Assembly: GCA_014729705.1 (NCBI GenBank) | Contig: WJJK01000113.1 | Coordinates: 1-19,049, forward strand | Length of the DNA: 19,049 bases | Direction: 5' to 3' | From: Candidatus Altarchaeales archaeon | Lineage (GTDB): Archaea > Altiarchaeota > Altiarchaeia > IMC4 > SCGC-AAA252-I15 | Part shown: piece after piece, positions 1 through 7,198 of the stretch | Position numbering within the stretch: the stretch's first letter is position 1 | Layout: every line of letters starts with the position of its first letter | The notes under the pieces: model-generated | What the model saw: the letters and a program-made list of their open reading frames with translations, nothing else | Told to the model about the DNA's origin: nothing | Database searches by the model: none | Made by a program: the position numbers and the translations under genes

Positions 1-2060
1 GCTTCTATGAAGGGGAAGACAGCCTCCTAGTAACCGACGTAAAAGAGAGGTTTGAGCGAATACCCGAAGAAGACCTTGAGCTTTTAGGGTTGATGGTGCG
101 ACCCGAAGACCTGATTCTTTCCGCGATACCTGTTCTACCCATCACAGCCCGACCCTCAATCACACTCGAATCATCTGATAGAAGCGAAGACGATTTAACC
201 CATAAACTAGTGGACATACTCCGAATAAACCAGAGGCTAGAGGAGAACATAAATTCCGGAGCACCCCAACTAATCATAGAAGACTTATGGGACCTGCTTC
301 AATACCACGTGGCAACCTACTTCGACAACGGCATAACAGGGATACCCCCCGCAAGACACCGGTCGGGACGCCCCCTAAAGACACTCGCTCAAAGGCTTAA
401 AAGCAAGGAAGGCCGCTTCAGAAACAACCTTTCAGGAAAGAGGGTTAACTTCTCGGCTCGAACGGTCATAAGCCCTGACGGGAAACTATCAATAGACGAA
501 GTAGGAGTACCCTACTACGTCGCAATGGAACTCACCGTCCCTGAGGAAGTAACCGCCTGGAACATCGAATACATGCGACAGCTTGTGAAAAACGGCCCTG
601 AATCACACCCCGGAGCCCACAGCGTATTAAGTGAAGGCCGAAGGAAAAGAATTATTGAGGAAACCAAGGGGGTAATAGCCGAAACCCTAAAGCCGGGAGA
701 CATAATAGAGCGCAGTCTTCAAGACGGAGACATAGTGATATTCAACAGACAACCCTCACTACATCGACAATCAATAATGGGACATAGGGTGAAGGTTCTC
801 CCATACAACACCTTCAGGCTTAACACCGCAGTCTGCGCACCCTATAACGCGGACTTCGACGGCGATGAGATGAACCTCCACGTCCCGCAAAGCAAGGAAG
901 CGCAAGCCGAAGCAGAGCTTCTGATGAAAGTATCGGAAAACATCATATCCCCTAGATTCGGCAAACCCGTAATAGGCGGCAGACACGACCACGTGACGGG
1001 AATGTATCTATTAACACAGGAAGGGGTTGAATTAGATCGGGTGCAGGCCTTGAAGATGGTTTCAGGCATATTGGATTTGCCTAAAGGGAAGAAGAAGTTC
1101 ACAGGCAAGGAAATATTCTCCCTGCTTCTGCCTGACGACTTCACCTACACCTACCAAAACCGGATGTGCAAATGCGAAGATGAATGCATCGGAGAGAAAT
1201 GCCCGACCGAAGGCACGGTGGTCATCAAAAAAGGCAAGCTGACAAACGGCGTAATAGACGCTCAGGGAGTTTCAGGAGAATTAGTAAGCGAACTATACAT
1301 ACTCTACGGCCCCGAGCTAACCCGGGACTTCATAGACAAAGTCTGCATGCTATCCATAAACTCCTTTATGAAGTTCGGTTTCTCGGTTGGCATCGACGAG
1401 CAAGACATACCCGTTAAATCCAAAAAGAAGCTTCGAGACATGCTTGTTGGAGTTGAAAACAGGGTCAACGATTTAATCGGAGCCTACAAGAAGGGGGAGC
1501 TTAAAATGCTTCCAGGAAAATCCATGTCCGAATCCCTTGAAGACTACATAATGATGGAGTTAGGGAAATCAAGATCAGAGGCGGGGAAGATCGCGGAAAA
1601 AGCCGTCGGACAAAACAGCGCCGTCATAATGGCGCGATCAGGGGCAAGAGGAAGCCTCCTAAACCTCACCCAGATGGCAGGCTGCGTTGGACAGCAGGCT
1701 GTGCGGGGGGAGCGTATAAAGAGGGGCTACCACTTCCGAACATTATCTCACTTCAAAAAAGGCGACGTATCCGCTCAGGCAGAAGGATTCGTTAGAAGCA
1801 ACTTCAAAAGAGGGCTTCGACCCACTGAATACTTCTTCCACAGCATGGGAGGCCGGGAAGGATTGGTTGACACAGCCATTCGAACGGGAAGATCAGGTTA
1901 CATGCAAAGAAGACTAATAAACGCGCTCCAAGACTTAGTAGTCCACCCCGACGGCACCGTACGCGGGGACGGGGGCGTGATAGTACAATACACCTACGGC
2001 GAAGACGGCATAGACCCCATGAAGAAGGGCTACGTAGATAGGCAGTTGAGGGAGCAATAA
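1..2060 (+). CDS. rpoA1: DNA-directed RNA polymerase subunit A' (partial, 5' end outside window)
   Basis: This is the large catalytic subunit of archaeal RNA polymerase, the N-terminal two thirds of the beta'/Rpb1 equivalent. The reading frame is open from base 3, so roughly the first 190-200 residues lie upstream. The absolutely conserved NADFDGD motif that binds the catalytic magnesium is at 846-866. A cysteine cluster (CxCx4Cx4C) follows at about 1167-1203, as in archaeal A'. The bridge helix runs through FFHSMGGREGLVDTAIRT to SGYMQRRLINAL near 1830-1930. The protein ends just after YGEDGIDPMK, the normal A'/A'' split point, so this is the standard archaeal split and not a frameshift. Two bridge-helix residues are unusual (see findings). 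The rpoA2 gene starts 6 bases downstream. The rpoH and rpoB genes would be expected upstream but cannot be seen. Confidence 0.98.
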   Translation, partial: FYEGEDSLLVTDVKERFERIPEEDLELLGLMVRPEDLILSAIPVLPITARPSITLESSDRSEDDLTHKLVDILRINQRLEENINSGAPQLIIEDLWDLLQYHVATYFDNGITGIPPARHRSGRPLKTLAQRLKSKEGRFRNNLSGKRVNFSARTVISPDGKLSIDEVGVPYYVAMELTVPEEVTAWNIEYMRQLVKNGPESHPGAHSVLSEGRRKRIIEETKGVIAETLKPGDIIERSLQDGDIVIFNRQPSLHRQSIMGHRVKVLPYNTFRLNTAVCAPYNADFDGDEMNLHVPQSKEAQAEAELLMKVSENIISPRFGKPVIGGRHDHVTGMYLLTQEGVELDRVQALKMVSGILDLPKGKKKFTGKEIFSLLLPDDFTYTYQNRMCKCEDECIGEKCPTEGTVVIKKGKLTNGVIDAQGVSGELVSELYILYGPELTRDFIDKVCMLSINSFMKFGFSVGIDEQDIPVKSKKKLRDMLVGVENRVNDLIGAYKKGELKMLPGKSMSESLEDYIMMELGKSRSEAGKIAEKAVGQNSAVIMARSGARGSLLNLTQMAGCVGQQAVRGERIKRGYHFRTLSHFKKGDVSAQAEGFVRSNFKRGLRPTEYFFHSMGGREGLVDTAIRTGRSGYMQRRLINALQDLVVHPDGTVRGDGGVIVQYTYGEDGIDPMKKGYVDRQLREQ

Positions 2061-2066
2061 AAAAAA

Positions 2067-3260
2067 ATGGATGAACTACCTTTTTCGATCCAAGAAAAAA
2101 CAAGGGAACTAACCCCCAAAAAGAAGGAGCAATTCCTGTCAGTATACGATAAAGCCCGGATAACCCCCTGGGAGGCGGTCGGCACGGTCGCAGCCCAATC
2201 CATAGGGGAACCCGGAACCCAGATGACGCTTAGAACCTTCCACTACGCAGGAGTAGTCGAGGTAAGCGTACCCCTGGGTCTGCCGCGTTTAATCGAGATC
2301 ATCGATGCAAGGCGCGTCCCCAAAAACCCCTTAACCGTCATATACTTGGATGAGGACCACAGGCAAACCAAGAAAACAGCATCCCAGGTTTCAGAGCGGT
2401 TAACCGAGGTCCAGCTTTTCGACGTATGCGACCATGATCTTCTTGAGGACGGGTTGACTCTAAGGCTTAGGACTCAGGATGAGGATGCGAAGGAGCTGAT
2501 CGAATCCCTTGAAGGAGTCACCAAACAAAGAGGTAGCTACCTTGTTAACTTCGAGTCACAAGTCGAACTGCAAAAAACATTCAAAAAACTCGATAGAAAA
2601 AAACTCAGAGGCGTGAAAGGGATTAAAAGGACTTTCATACGCAAGAAAACCGATGAATACGTGATATACGTTGAAGGGTCGAACCTGAAATCAATACTTA
2701 AGACCGAGGGAGTGGACACCCAAAGGACAACCACAAACGACCTGCACCAGATACGTGAAACCCTTGGCATCGAGGCCGCCAGAAACGCGATAATAGAGGA
2801 AGCCCAAAGGGTATTAGACGATCAAAACATCGGCGTCGACATAAGACACATAATGCTTGTAGCAGACCGCATGACCATCACAGGAGACATACAGGCTGTG
2901 GGCAGACAAGGAATATCCGGAAGCAAGGGATCAGTATTAGCGAGAGCGGCATTCGAGGAGACCGAGAAACACATACTTAACGCAGCCTTATACGGGGAAG
3001 TAGACCCCCTGATGGGTGTTGCGGAAAACATCATCATCGGACAACCAATCCCTGTGGGAACCGGCAAGGTCGTGGTAACAATAAAGCCCGATGCAATAGG
3101 GAGATCCATAAAACCCGTGGACGTTGAAGACGCTAAATCCACTAAATCCAAAAAGAAATCAACACAAAAAAAATCCGCTAAAAAGAAAACCACCAAAAAA
3201 AAGACAACAAAAAAGAAGGCGGCTAAAAAGAAGACAACCAAAAAGAAAACCAAAAAATAA
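2067..3260 (+). CDS. rpoA2: DNA-directed RNA polymerase subunit A'' with lysine-rich C-terminal tail
   Basis: This is the C-terminal third of the beta'/Rpb1 equivalent, which completes the active site with subunit A'. The trigger-loop region is clear at residues 44-62 (QSIGEPGTQMTLRTFHYAG), followed by LGLPRLIEIIDARR. The jaw/cleft region extends to about residue 345 (HIMLVADRMT, then GVAENIIIGQPIPVGTG). Residues 357-397 are an extra tail made almost only of Lys with Thr, Ala and Ser, resembling histone H1 tails. Family members normally end near residue 345-355, so the tail is an addition. It is in frame and ends in a proper stop. The ATG is preceded by an A-run with no Shine-Dalgarno sequence, 6 bases after rpoA1, so translation is probably coupled. 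Confidence 0.97.
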   Translation: MDELPFSIQEKTRELTPKKKEQFLSVYDKARITPWEAVGTVAAQSIGEPGTQMTLRTFHYAGVVEVSVPLGLPRLIEIIDARRVPKNPLTVIYLDEDHRQTKKTASQVSERLTEVQLFDVCDHDLLEDGLTLRLRTQDEDAKELIESLEGVTKQRGSYLVNFESQVELQKTFKKLDRKKLRGVKGIKRTFIRKKTDEYVIYVEGSNLKSILKTEGVDTQRTTTNDLHQIRETLGIEAARNAIIEEAQRVLDDQNIGVDIRHIMLVADRMTITGDIQAVGRQGISGSKGSVLARAAFEETEKHILNAALYGEVDPLMGVAENIIIGQPIPVGTGKVVVTIKPDAIGRSIKPVDVEDAKSTKSKKKSTQKKSAKKKTTKKKTTKKKAAKKKTTKKKTKK

Positions 3261-3274
3261 GTTGATGAGTTAAA

Positions 3275-3553
3275 GTGAAAGACACAATCAAGATCATTCA
3301 ACAGGCAGCAAGTTCAGGCGAACTTGTTTTAGGCTTTAAAAAAACCAAGCAAACCCTTTTCACTGGAGACCCCCAATTAATTGTGGTGTCAAAAAACTGC
3401 CCTAAAACCCAAAAAGACAAGATAGCCTACTGGTCACATCTATCCGACACCGACTTTATCGAGGTTGATGAGACAAGCAAAACCCTAGGTGCTCAAACAG
3501 AAAAACTACACAACGTCTCCACCCTTGCCGTCTTAAGACATTCAAAAAAATAA
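3275..3553 (+). CDS. rpl30e: Large ribosomal subunit protein eL30
   Basis: This 92-residue protein is the L30e ribosomal protein, shared by archaea and eukaryotes and absent from typical bacterial ribosomes. It has the small L7Ae-like fold, recognisable from ASSGELVLGFKKTKQTL near the N-terminus, LIVVSKNCP in the middle, and the C-terminal LGAQTEKLHNVSTLAVL segment. It starts at GTG, 14 bases after the rpoA2 stop. The only Shine-Dalgarno-like match is a weak TGAT stretch. The position between rpoA2 and nusA is the classical one in many archaea and supports the call. Length is normal for the family. Confidence 0.95.
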   Translation: MKDTIKIIQQAASSGELVLGFKKTKQTLFTGDPQLIVVSKNCPKTQKDKIAYWSHLSDTDFIEVDETSKTLGAQTEKLHNVSTLAVLRHSKK

Positions 3554-3568
3554 AATGGGGTGTTTTTA

Positions 3569-4000
3569 TTGAGAAAAATACGCCTAGACGGCATGAACAT
3601 AAAATACATAAACCTATTTGAGTCTCAAACCGGAGCTAAAGTCCTGGATTGCCTGGCAGAAGACGAGTTATTCGGGTTCATCGTCCATGAAGGGGATATG
3701 GGGCTTGCAATAGGTAAGGGCGGGAAAAACATAGGCAAAATAAAAAATAAGCTCAAAAAAAACATAGTGGTCGTGGAGTACGCCGATAAACCCAAGAAAT
3801 TCATAGAAAACCTCTTCACCCCCGTTAAACTCAAAAAAATCGAGTTCAAGGAGGAGGACGGCAAAAAGAAAGCTATTATAATGGCTGCGAGAAAAGACCG
3901 CGGCCGCATATTAGGCCCTGAAGGCTCGAAAATCAAGATAGCCCGAAAACTAGCTCAAAGACATCACAACATAAGCCATATACAGCTTCAAACAAGCTAA
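3569..4000 (+). CDS. nusA: Archaeal transcription factor NusA (KH-domain only form)
   Basis: Archaeal NusA is a short RNA-binding protein with two KH domains and lacks the N-terminal polymerase-binding and S1 domains of bacterial NusA. With the TTG start chosen here it has 143 residues. The two GxxG loops are GKGG at residues 49-52 and GPEG at 116-119. TTG at 3569 is preferred over GTG at 3560 for two reasons: it gives the family-like N-terminus MRKIRLDGMNIKYINLFE, and a GGGGTG Shine-Dalgarno-like sequence (3557-3562) lies 6 bases before it, whereas the GTG lies inside that sequence. It follows rpl30e and precedes rps12, the usual order. After its stop the sequence becomes AT-rich and holds a promoter. 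Confidence 0.92.
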   Translation: MRKIRLDGMNIKYINLFESQTGAKVLDCLAEDELFGFIVHEGDMGLAIGKGGKNIGKIKNKLKKNIVVVEYADKPKKFIENLFTPVKLKKIEFKEEDGKKKAIIMAARKDRGRILGPEGSKIKIARKLAQRHHNISHIQLQTS

Positions 4001-4017
4001 GCCGCATAAAAAGGGCA

Positions 4018-4026
4018 TTATATATA
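4018..4026 (+). promoter_or_regulatory. TATA box for the rps12-led unit
   Basis: The 76-base gap between nusA and rps12 is the longest in the RNAP/ribosomal block. It contains the TATA element TTATATATA at 4018-4026. Transcription would start about 25 bases downstream, near 4047-4050, giving a leader of about 30 bases. That leader includes a small inverted repeat (GTCT, four T, AGAC, at 4055-4066) and no Shine-Dalgarno sequence before the rps12 ATG. This suggests that rps12 and the genes after it can be transcribed independently of RNAP genes. Confidence 0.55.
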
Positions 4027-4076
4027 AAGCAATCCTTCGTATATCTAAAATCACGTCTTTTTAGACTACCACAAAA

Positions 4077-4505
4077 ATGGGTAAAGGAGAATTCGCAGCA
4101 AGGAAATTGGAGAAGACCCGCAGAAAATACCGTTGGAGCAAAGTAGACTACGCAAGGAAAGTCCTGGGGTTAACCAAGAAACACAGCCCCCTTGAAGGAG
4201 CCCCCCAAGCCAAAGGCATAGTACTTGAGAAGGTGGGCATAGAAGCTAAACAACCTAATTCGGCTATAAGAAAATGTGTTCGCGTTCAGTTAATCAAAAG
4301 CGGCCGCCAAGCCACCGCATTCTGCCCGGGAAACCGCGCGGTAAGCTTCATAGAGGAACACGACCAGGTGACTATAGAAGGCATAGGAGGCAGGAAAGGC
4401 CGTTCAATGGGGGACTTATCTGGAGTCAGATACAAGGTGGTGAAGGTAAACGACATATCCCTTGATGAGCTTGTCCGCGGCAGAAAAGAAAAACCCCACA
4501 GATAA
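4077..4505 (+). CDS. rps12: Small ribosomal subunit protein uS12
   Basis: This 142-residue protein is the decoding-centre protein S12 in its archaeal/eukaryotic form. The universal QPNSAIRKCVRVQLIKSG segment is at residues 59-76, followed by the C-terminal GVRYKVVKV segment. Length is normal. Two spots in the most conserved loops differ from the family pattern I know: residues 84-88 read PGNRA where PGDGA is usual, and residues 113-118 read DLSGVR where D-I/L-P-G-V-R is nearly invariant, so a proline is replaced by Ser115. The gene has its own upstream TATA box and no Shine-Dalgarno sequence. The usual next gene, rps7, is missing, and rps8 follows after about 20 bases. Confidence 0.97.
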   Translation: MGKGEFAARKLEKTRRKYRWSKVDYARKVLGLTKKHSPLEGAPQAKGIVLEKVGIEAKQPNSAIRKCVRVQLIKSGRQATAFCPGNRAVSFIEEHDQVTIEGIGGRKGRSMGDLSGVRYKVVKVNDISLDELVRGRKEKPHR

Positions 4506-4526
4506 ATTTTTTTGTTAAACATAAAA

Positions 4527-4916
4527 ATGAGACACGACCCCTTAAACGACGCAATCGCGAGCCTAAAAAACCATGAGCGCACAAGCAAAAAAGAGTGCCT
4601 AATAAAACCCAAATCCGATGTAATCCTTGAAACCCTAAAGGTTTTCCAGGAAAACGGATACTTAAAGGAGATTGAGGCTCAAGAAAACCCTAAAGGCGGA
4701 TTCATTAAGGTAACGCTCAACCAATCAATAAACGACTGCGGAGTAATCAAACCCCGCATCGCGTTGAAAAACCAGGAATTCACTGACTGGGAGAAGCGTT
4801 ACCTGCCTGCAGCAGGATTCGGGGTTCTTGTGATCTCAACTTCAAAGGGGATAATGAGCCACCAGACGGCTAAAAAAGAGGGGTTGGGGGGAAGACTCCT
4901 AGCCTACGTATACTAG
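4527..4916 (+). CDS. rps8: Small ribosomal subunit protein uS8
   Basis: S8 binds 16S rRNA in the central domain and is an early assembly protein. The 129-residue product shows the family landmarks DPLNDAIASLKNHER at the start and WEKRYLPAAGFGVLVISTS plus GIMSHQTAKKEGLGGRLLAYVY at the end. ATG 4527 is chosen over the in-frame TTG at 4512 because S8 proteins begin only a few residues before the DPL motif. No Shine-Dalgarno sequence is visible. In most archaea S8 follows L5 and S14. Here it directly follows S12, marking a junction between two normally separate ribosomal gene clusters. Confidence 0.96.
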   Translation: MRHDPLNDAIASLKNHERTSKKECLIKPKSDVILETLKVFQENGYLKEIEAQENPKGGFIKVTLNQSINDCGVIKPRIALKNQEFTDWEKRYLPAAGFGVLVISTSKGIMSHQTAKKEGLGGRLLAYVY

Positions 4917-4921
4917 ATGGG

Positions 4922-5485
4922 ATGGTTGAAGAAAACAAACACCACGGGGAATTGGTTTTAACTGTGCCTGAAGATCTTGAAGTTCAGGTGCAGGAACACG
5001 AAATCACGGTTAAAGGCGGGAAAGGCCAGCTGACTAAATCCTTTAAAGAAGATTTCATAGACTATGAAACCGGAAAAGGCCGGCTGAGGATAATCGCCCA
5101 CAGCAAAAGACATCCCCTGCGCAAACAAAAAGCGATAATGGGGGCTATCGCAGGACACATAAAAAACATGTATAAAGGAGTTACTGAAGGATACACCTAC
5201 CGCATGAAGGCGGTCTACAGCCACTTTCCCATGAAAATATCTCAACAAGGCAACGAAATAATCATCGGGAACTTTTTAGGTGAGAAATACCCCCGCAAAG
5301 CAAAAATACTTGAGGGTGTAACAGTCAAAATAGATAAACAAGACCTCACGCTTGAGGGCATAGACAAGGATCTGGTGGCGCAGACCGCTGCAAACATCGA
5401 GCAGTCCACAAAAATCAAGAAACTGGATCCAAGGGTGTTTCAGGACGGCATATACATCATTGAAAAAGACGGGAGGAAACCCTAA
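4922..5485 (+). CDS. rpl6: Large ribosomal subunit protein uL6
   Basis: L6 sits near the factor-binding site of the large subunit and has two repeated domains. The 187-residue protein has the typical first-domain text EHEITVKGGKGQLTKSF, the archaeal GHIKNMYKGVTEGYTYRMK segment in the middle, and a second domain beginning near VKIDKQDLTLEGIDKDLVAQ. Length matches archaeal L6. The ATG lies 5 bases after the rps8 stop. A second ATG at 4917 is out of frame and can be ignored. The order rps8-rpl6-rpl32e is the conserved archaeal spc order. Confidence 0.97.
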   Translation: MVEENKHHGELVLTVPEDLEVQVQEHEITVKGGKGQLTKSFKEDFIDYETGKGRLRIIAHSKRHPLRKQKAIMGAIAGHIKNMYKGVTEGYTYRMKAVYSHFPMKISQQGNEIIIGNFLGEKYPRKAKILEGVTVKIDKQDLTLEGIDKDLVAQTAANIEQSTKIKKLDPRVFQDGIYIIEKDGRKP

Positions 5486-5493
5486 AAATAGTT

Positions 5494-6258
5494 ATGGCTT
5501 CAGAGAAATCCAAGCTAAAGGCTCAGGCCAAGAAGAAACCGAAAACCACCACAAAATCTAAGAAGGAGCCTAAGCGGGAGAAAAAAACAAGAAAAGACAA
5601 GACTGAATCCAAAACAAAAAAACAAAAAACCAAAGCCAAGCCAAAGAAAACAAAGTCCGCAGAAACAAAAAAACCTGAAAAGCCGTCGAAGAAGCAGAAA
5701 AACGAAGACAAGAAAAAGAAGACCACTAAATCTAAGCCCGAATCTGAGGGAAAAAAGAAAAAGAAAACCGCTGACGCGGTTCCTGAATCAGGGGAAACCG
5801 CACAAAAAGATTCGGAAAAAGAAGGCGAGAAAGGAAAAGAACAGATAAAGAAGATTAAAAGACCCGTGCCGGTTGAGAAAATAAAGTACACTGCAAAACC
5901 ATCAACCCAAGATAAAAAGAAGACCCCCCGATTCAGGCGACAGGAGCATGGGACACGGAAAAAACTCGACGATAAATGGCGGCGCCCCCGGGGCATAGAC
6001 AGCAAGCAAAGAGTCTATAAAAGGGGTAAGGGAGCCTTACCTGCGATAGGATATAAAAACCCCCAGAAAACAGCGGGCAGAGTCAACGGCTACCTGCCTA
6101 AATTGGTGCATAACCCCAAAGACCTTGAGGGATTAGACCCTAAAAACCAGGCGATAATAATTGCGTCCCGCGTTGGGCGGAGGAAACGAAACCAGATAAT
6201 AGTCGAAGCCAATCAACAGAAAATAATTGTGTTAAATCCTAAGGCAAAGGAGATATGA
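5494..6258 (+). CDS. rpl32e: Large ribosomal subunit protein eL32 with long basic N-terminal extension
   Basis: eL32 is a 23S-rRNA-binding protein found in archaea and eukaryotes. The recognisable core starts near residue 143 with TPRFRRQEHGTRKKLDDKWRRPRG and continues to the end of the 254-residue product (GYKNP, HNPKDLE, IIIASRVGRRKR). Residues 1 to about 140 are an extension dominated by Lys, with Thr, Glu, Ser and Pro, and predicted to be disordered. Some archaeal L32e proteins carry an N-terminal addition, but this one is as long as the core. The ATG starts 8 bases after rpl6. A GGGAGG sequence (5471-5476) lies 17 bases before it, too far to be a strong ribosome site. A start closer to the core is possible, but no in-frame ATG is evident there. 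Confidence 0.93.
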   Translation: MASEKSKLKAQAKKKPKTTTKSKKEPKREKKTRKDKTESKTKKQKTKAKPKKTKSAETKKPEKPSKKQKNEDKKKKTTKSKPESEGKKKKKTADAVPESGETAQKDSEKEGEKGKEQIKKIKRPVPVEKIKYTAKPSTQDKKKTPRFRRQEHGTRKKLDDKWRRPRGIDSKQRVYKRGKGALPAIGYKNPQKTAGRVNGYLPKLVHNPKDLEGLDPKNQAIIIASRVGRRKRNQIIVEANQQKIIVLNPKAKEI

Positions 6259-6695
6259 ATTTAAGAAACCAAAGACGGATGGCGGCGGAACTGCTTAAGG
6301 TGGGTGAAAACAAGGTTAACTTCAACCAGGAACGCCTTGAAGAGGTTGCAGACGCATTAACCCGGGAAGACATACGTTACTTGATAAACTCGGGCGCAAT
6401 AGCCGCTAAACAAGAGAAGGGTCAATCGCGGGGTCGAATAAGGCAAGCCAAACAAAAAAGGTCGAAGGGCTTGAAAACCGGCCACGGAAGCCGGAAGGGA
6501 ACCGCTAAAGCCCGATACGACACGAAACGCCTATGGGTCGTTAAAGTCCGCGCTCTACGCGATGAATTGAGGAAAATGCGTCAAGAGGATATCGTGGATC
6601 AAAGCACTTACCGCAAATTATACAACCAAATTAAGGGGGGCTTGTTTCATAGCCGGCGACACTTAAGGGAGCAGGTTGAGAGGCTTAAAAGATAA
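6255..6695 (+). CDS. rpl19e: Large ribosomal subunit protein eL19
   Basis: This 146-residue protein is L19e, a long helical rRNA-binding protein that extends from the large subunit toward the small one. Family text is clear: LRNQRRMAAELLKVGENKV at the start, the basic GRIRQAKQKRSKGLKTGHGSRKG segment near residues 60-83, and YRKLYNQIKGGLFHSRRHLREQV near the end. Its ATG overlaps the rpl32e stop in an ATGA arrangement, with an AGGAG sequence immediately upstream, so translation is probably coupled. Order and length are normal for archaea. Confidence 0.97.
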   Translation: MNLRNQRRMAAELLKVGENKVNFNQERLEEVADALTREDIRYLINSGAIAAKQEKGQSRGRIRQAKQKRSKGLKTGHGSRKGTAKARYDTKRLWVVKVRALRDELRKMRQEDIVDQSTYRKLYNQIKGGLFHSRRHLREQVERLKR

Positions 6696-7198
6696 TGGCG
6701 ACAAAAGATTCATACATACTCGGTTACAGGAGGAAAAGGCAGAAGAAGACTGACTACAAAAACAGGCTTAACCTCCTTAAATGCGGTAAAAACCGCCTTG
6801 TAGTGCGAACCTCCAATAAACACGTCATAGTAAATCTAGTATCCTATAAACCTGAGGGAGACGTTGTTTTAGCCTACGCCTGCTCAAAGATGCTTGAATC
6901 ACTCGGTTGGAGCGGTTCAACCTCAAACATACCCGCCGCTTATTTGACGGGTTTTTTATGTGGTTCCATGGCCAAAGGGGAGGCGGCGGTTTTCGACATC
7001 GGACTTAAGCCGTCGATTGCCGCATCCAAACTATATGCGGCGGTGAAGGGCGCGGAAGACGGGGGAATCAAAGTGGAATGCAATCCCGACATGTACCCCC
7101 CTCAAGACCGTCTGGAAGGCAAACACCTCTCGACCGATAAAACACGGGAGTTCACAAAGGTTAAGAAAGCTATTTTATCCGGGGAGGCTGGGAAATGA
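6695..7198 (+). CDS. rpl18: Large ribosomal subunit protein uL18
   Basis: L18 binds 5S rRNA together with L5. The 167-residue product has the archaeal signature RRKRQKKTDYKNRLNLLKCG near the N-terminus, RLVVRTSNKHVIVNLV, and the conserved AAYLTGFLCG segment. The family can be longer at the C-terminus (about 190 residues), so this is a slightly short member. The start overlaps the rpl19e stop by one base (TAATG). A GAGAGG sequence at 6678-6683 is a possible but distant ribosome site. The 5S-binding partner L5 is not in this window, although rpl5 normally lies a few genes upstream in this cluster. Confidence 0.96.
   Translation: MATKDSYILGYRRKRQKKTDYKNRLNLLKCGKNRLVVRTSNKHVIVNLVSYKPEGDVVLAYACSKMLESLGWSGSTSNIPAAYLTGFLCGSMAKGEAAVFDIGLKPSIAASKLYAAVKGAEDGGIKVECNPDMYPPQDRLEGKHLSTDKTREFTKVKKAILSGEAGK

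Noticed and set aside
2055..2070. Break between A' and A'' as a frameshift or pseudogene
   Set aside because: The split is at the normal archaeal position, with a proper stop and a new ATG, as in other archaea.
3135..3257. Short A-rich repeats in rpoA2 read as a CRISPR or satellite array
   Set aside because: They are imperfect lysine/threonine codon repeats in frame with rpoA2, with no spacer structure.
2822..3301. Minus-strand open frame rich in Phe/Val opposite the end of rpoA2
   Set aside because: It is the mirror of the lysine codons in the rpoA2 tail; the + strand gene is certain and the product is low-complexity.
5523..6005. Minus-strand 160-codon frame opposite rpl32e
   Set aside because: A composition shadow of the lysine-rich extension, with no family features or start signals.
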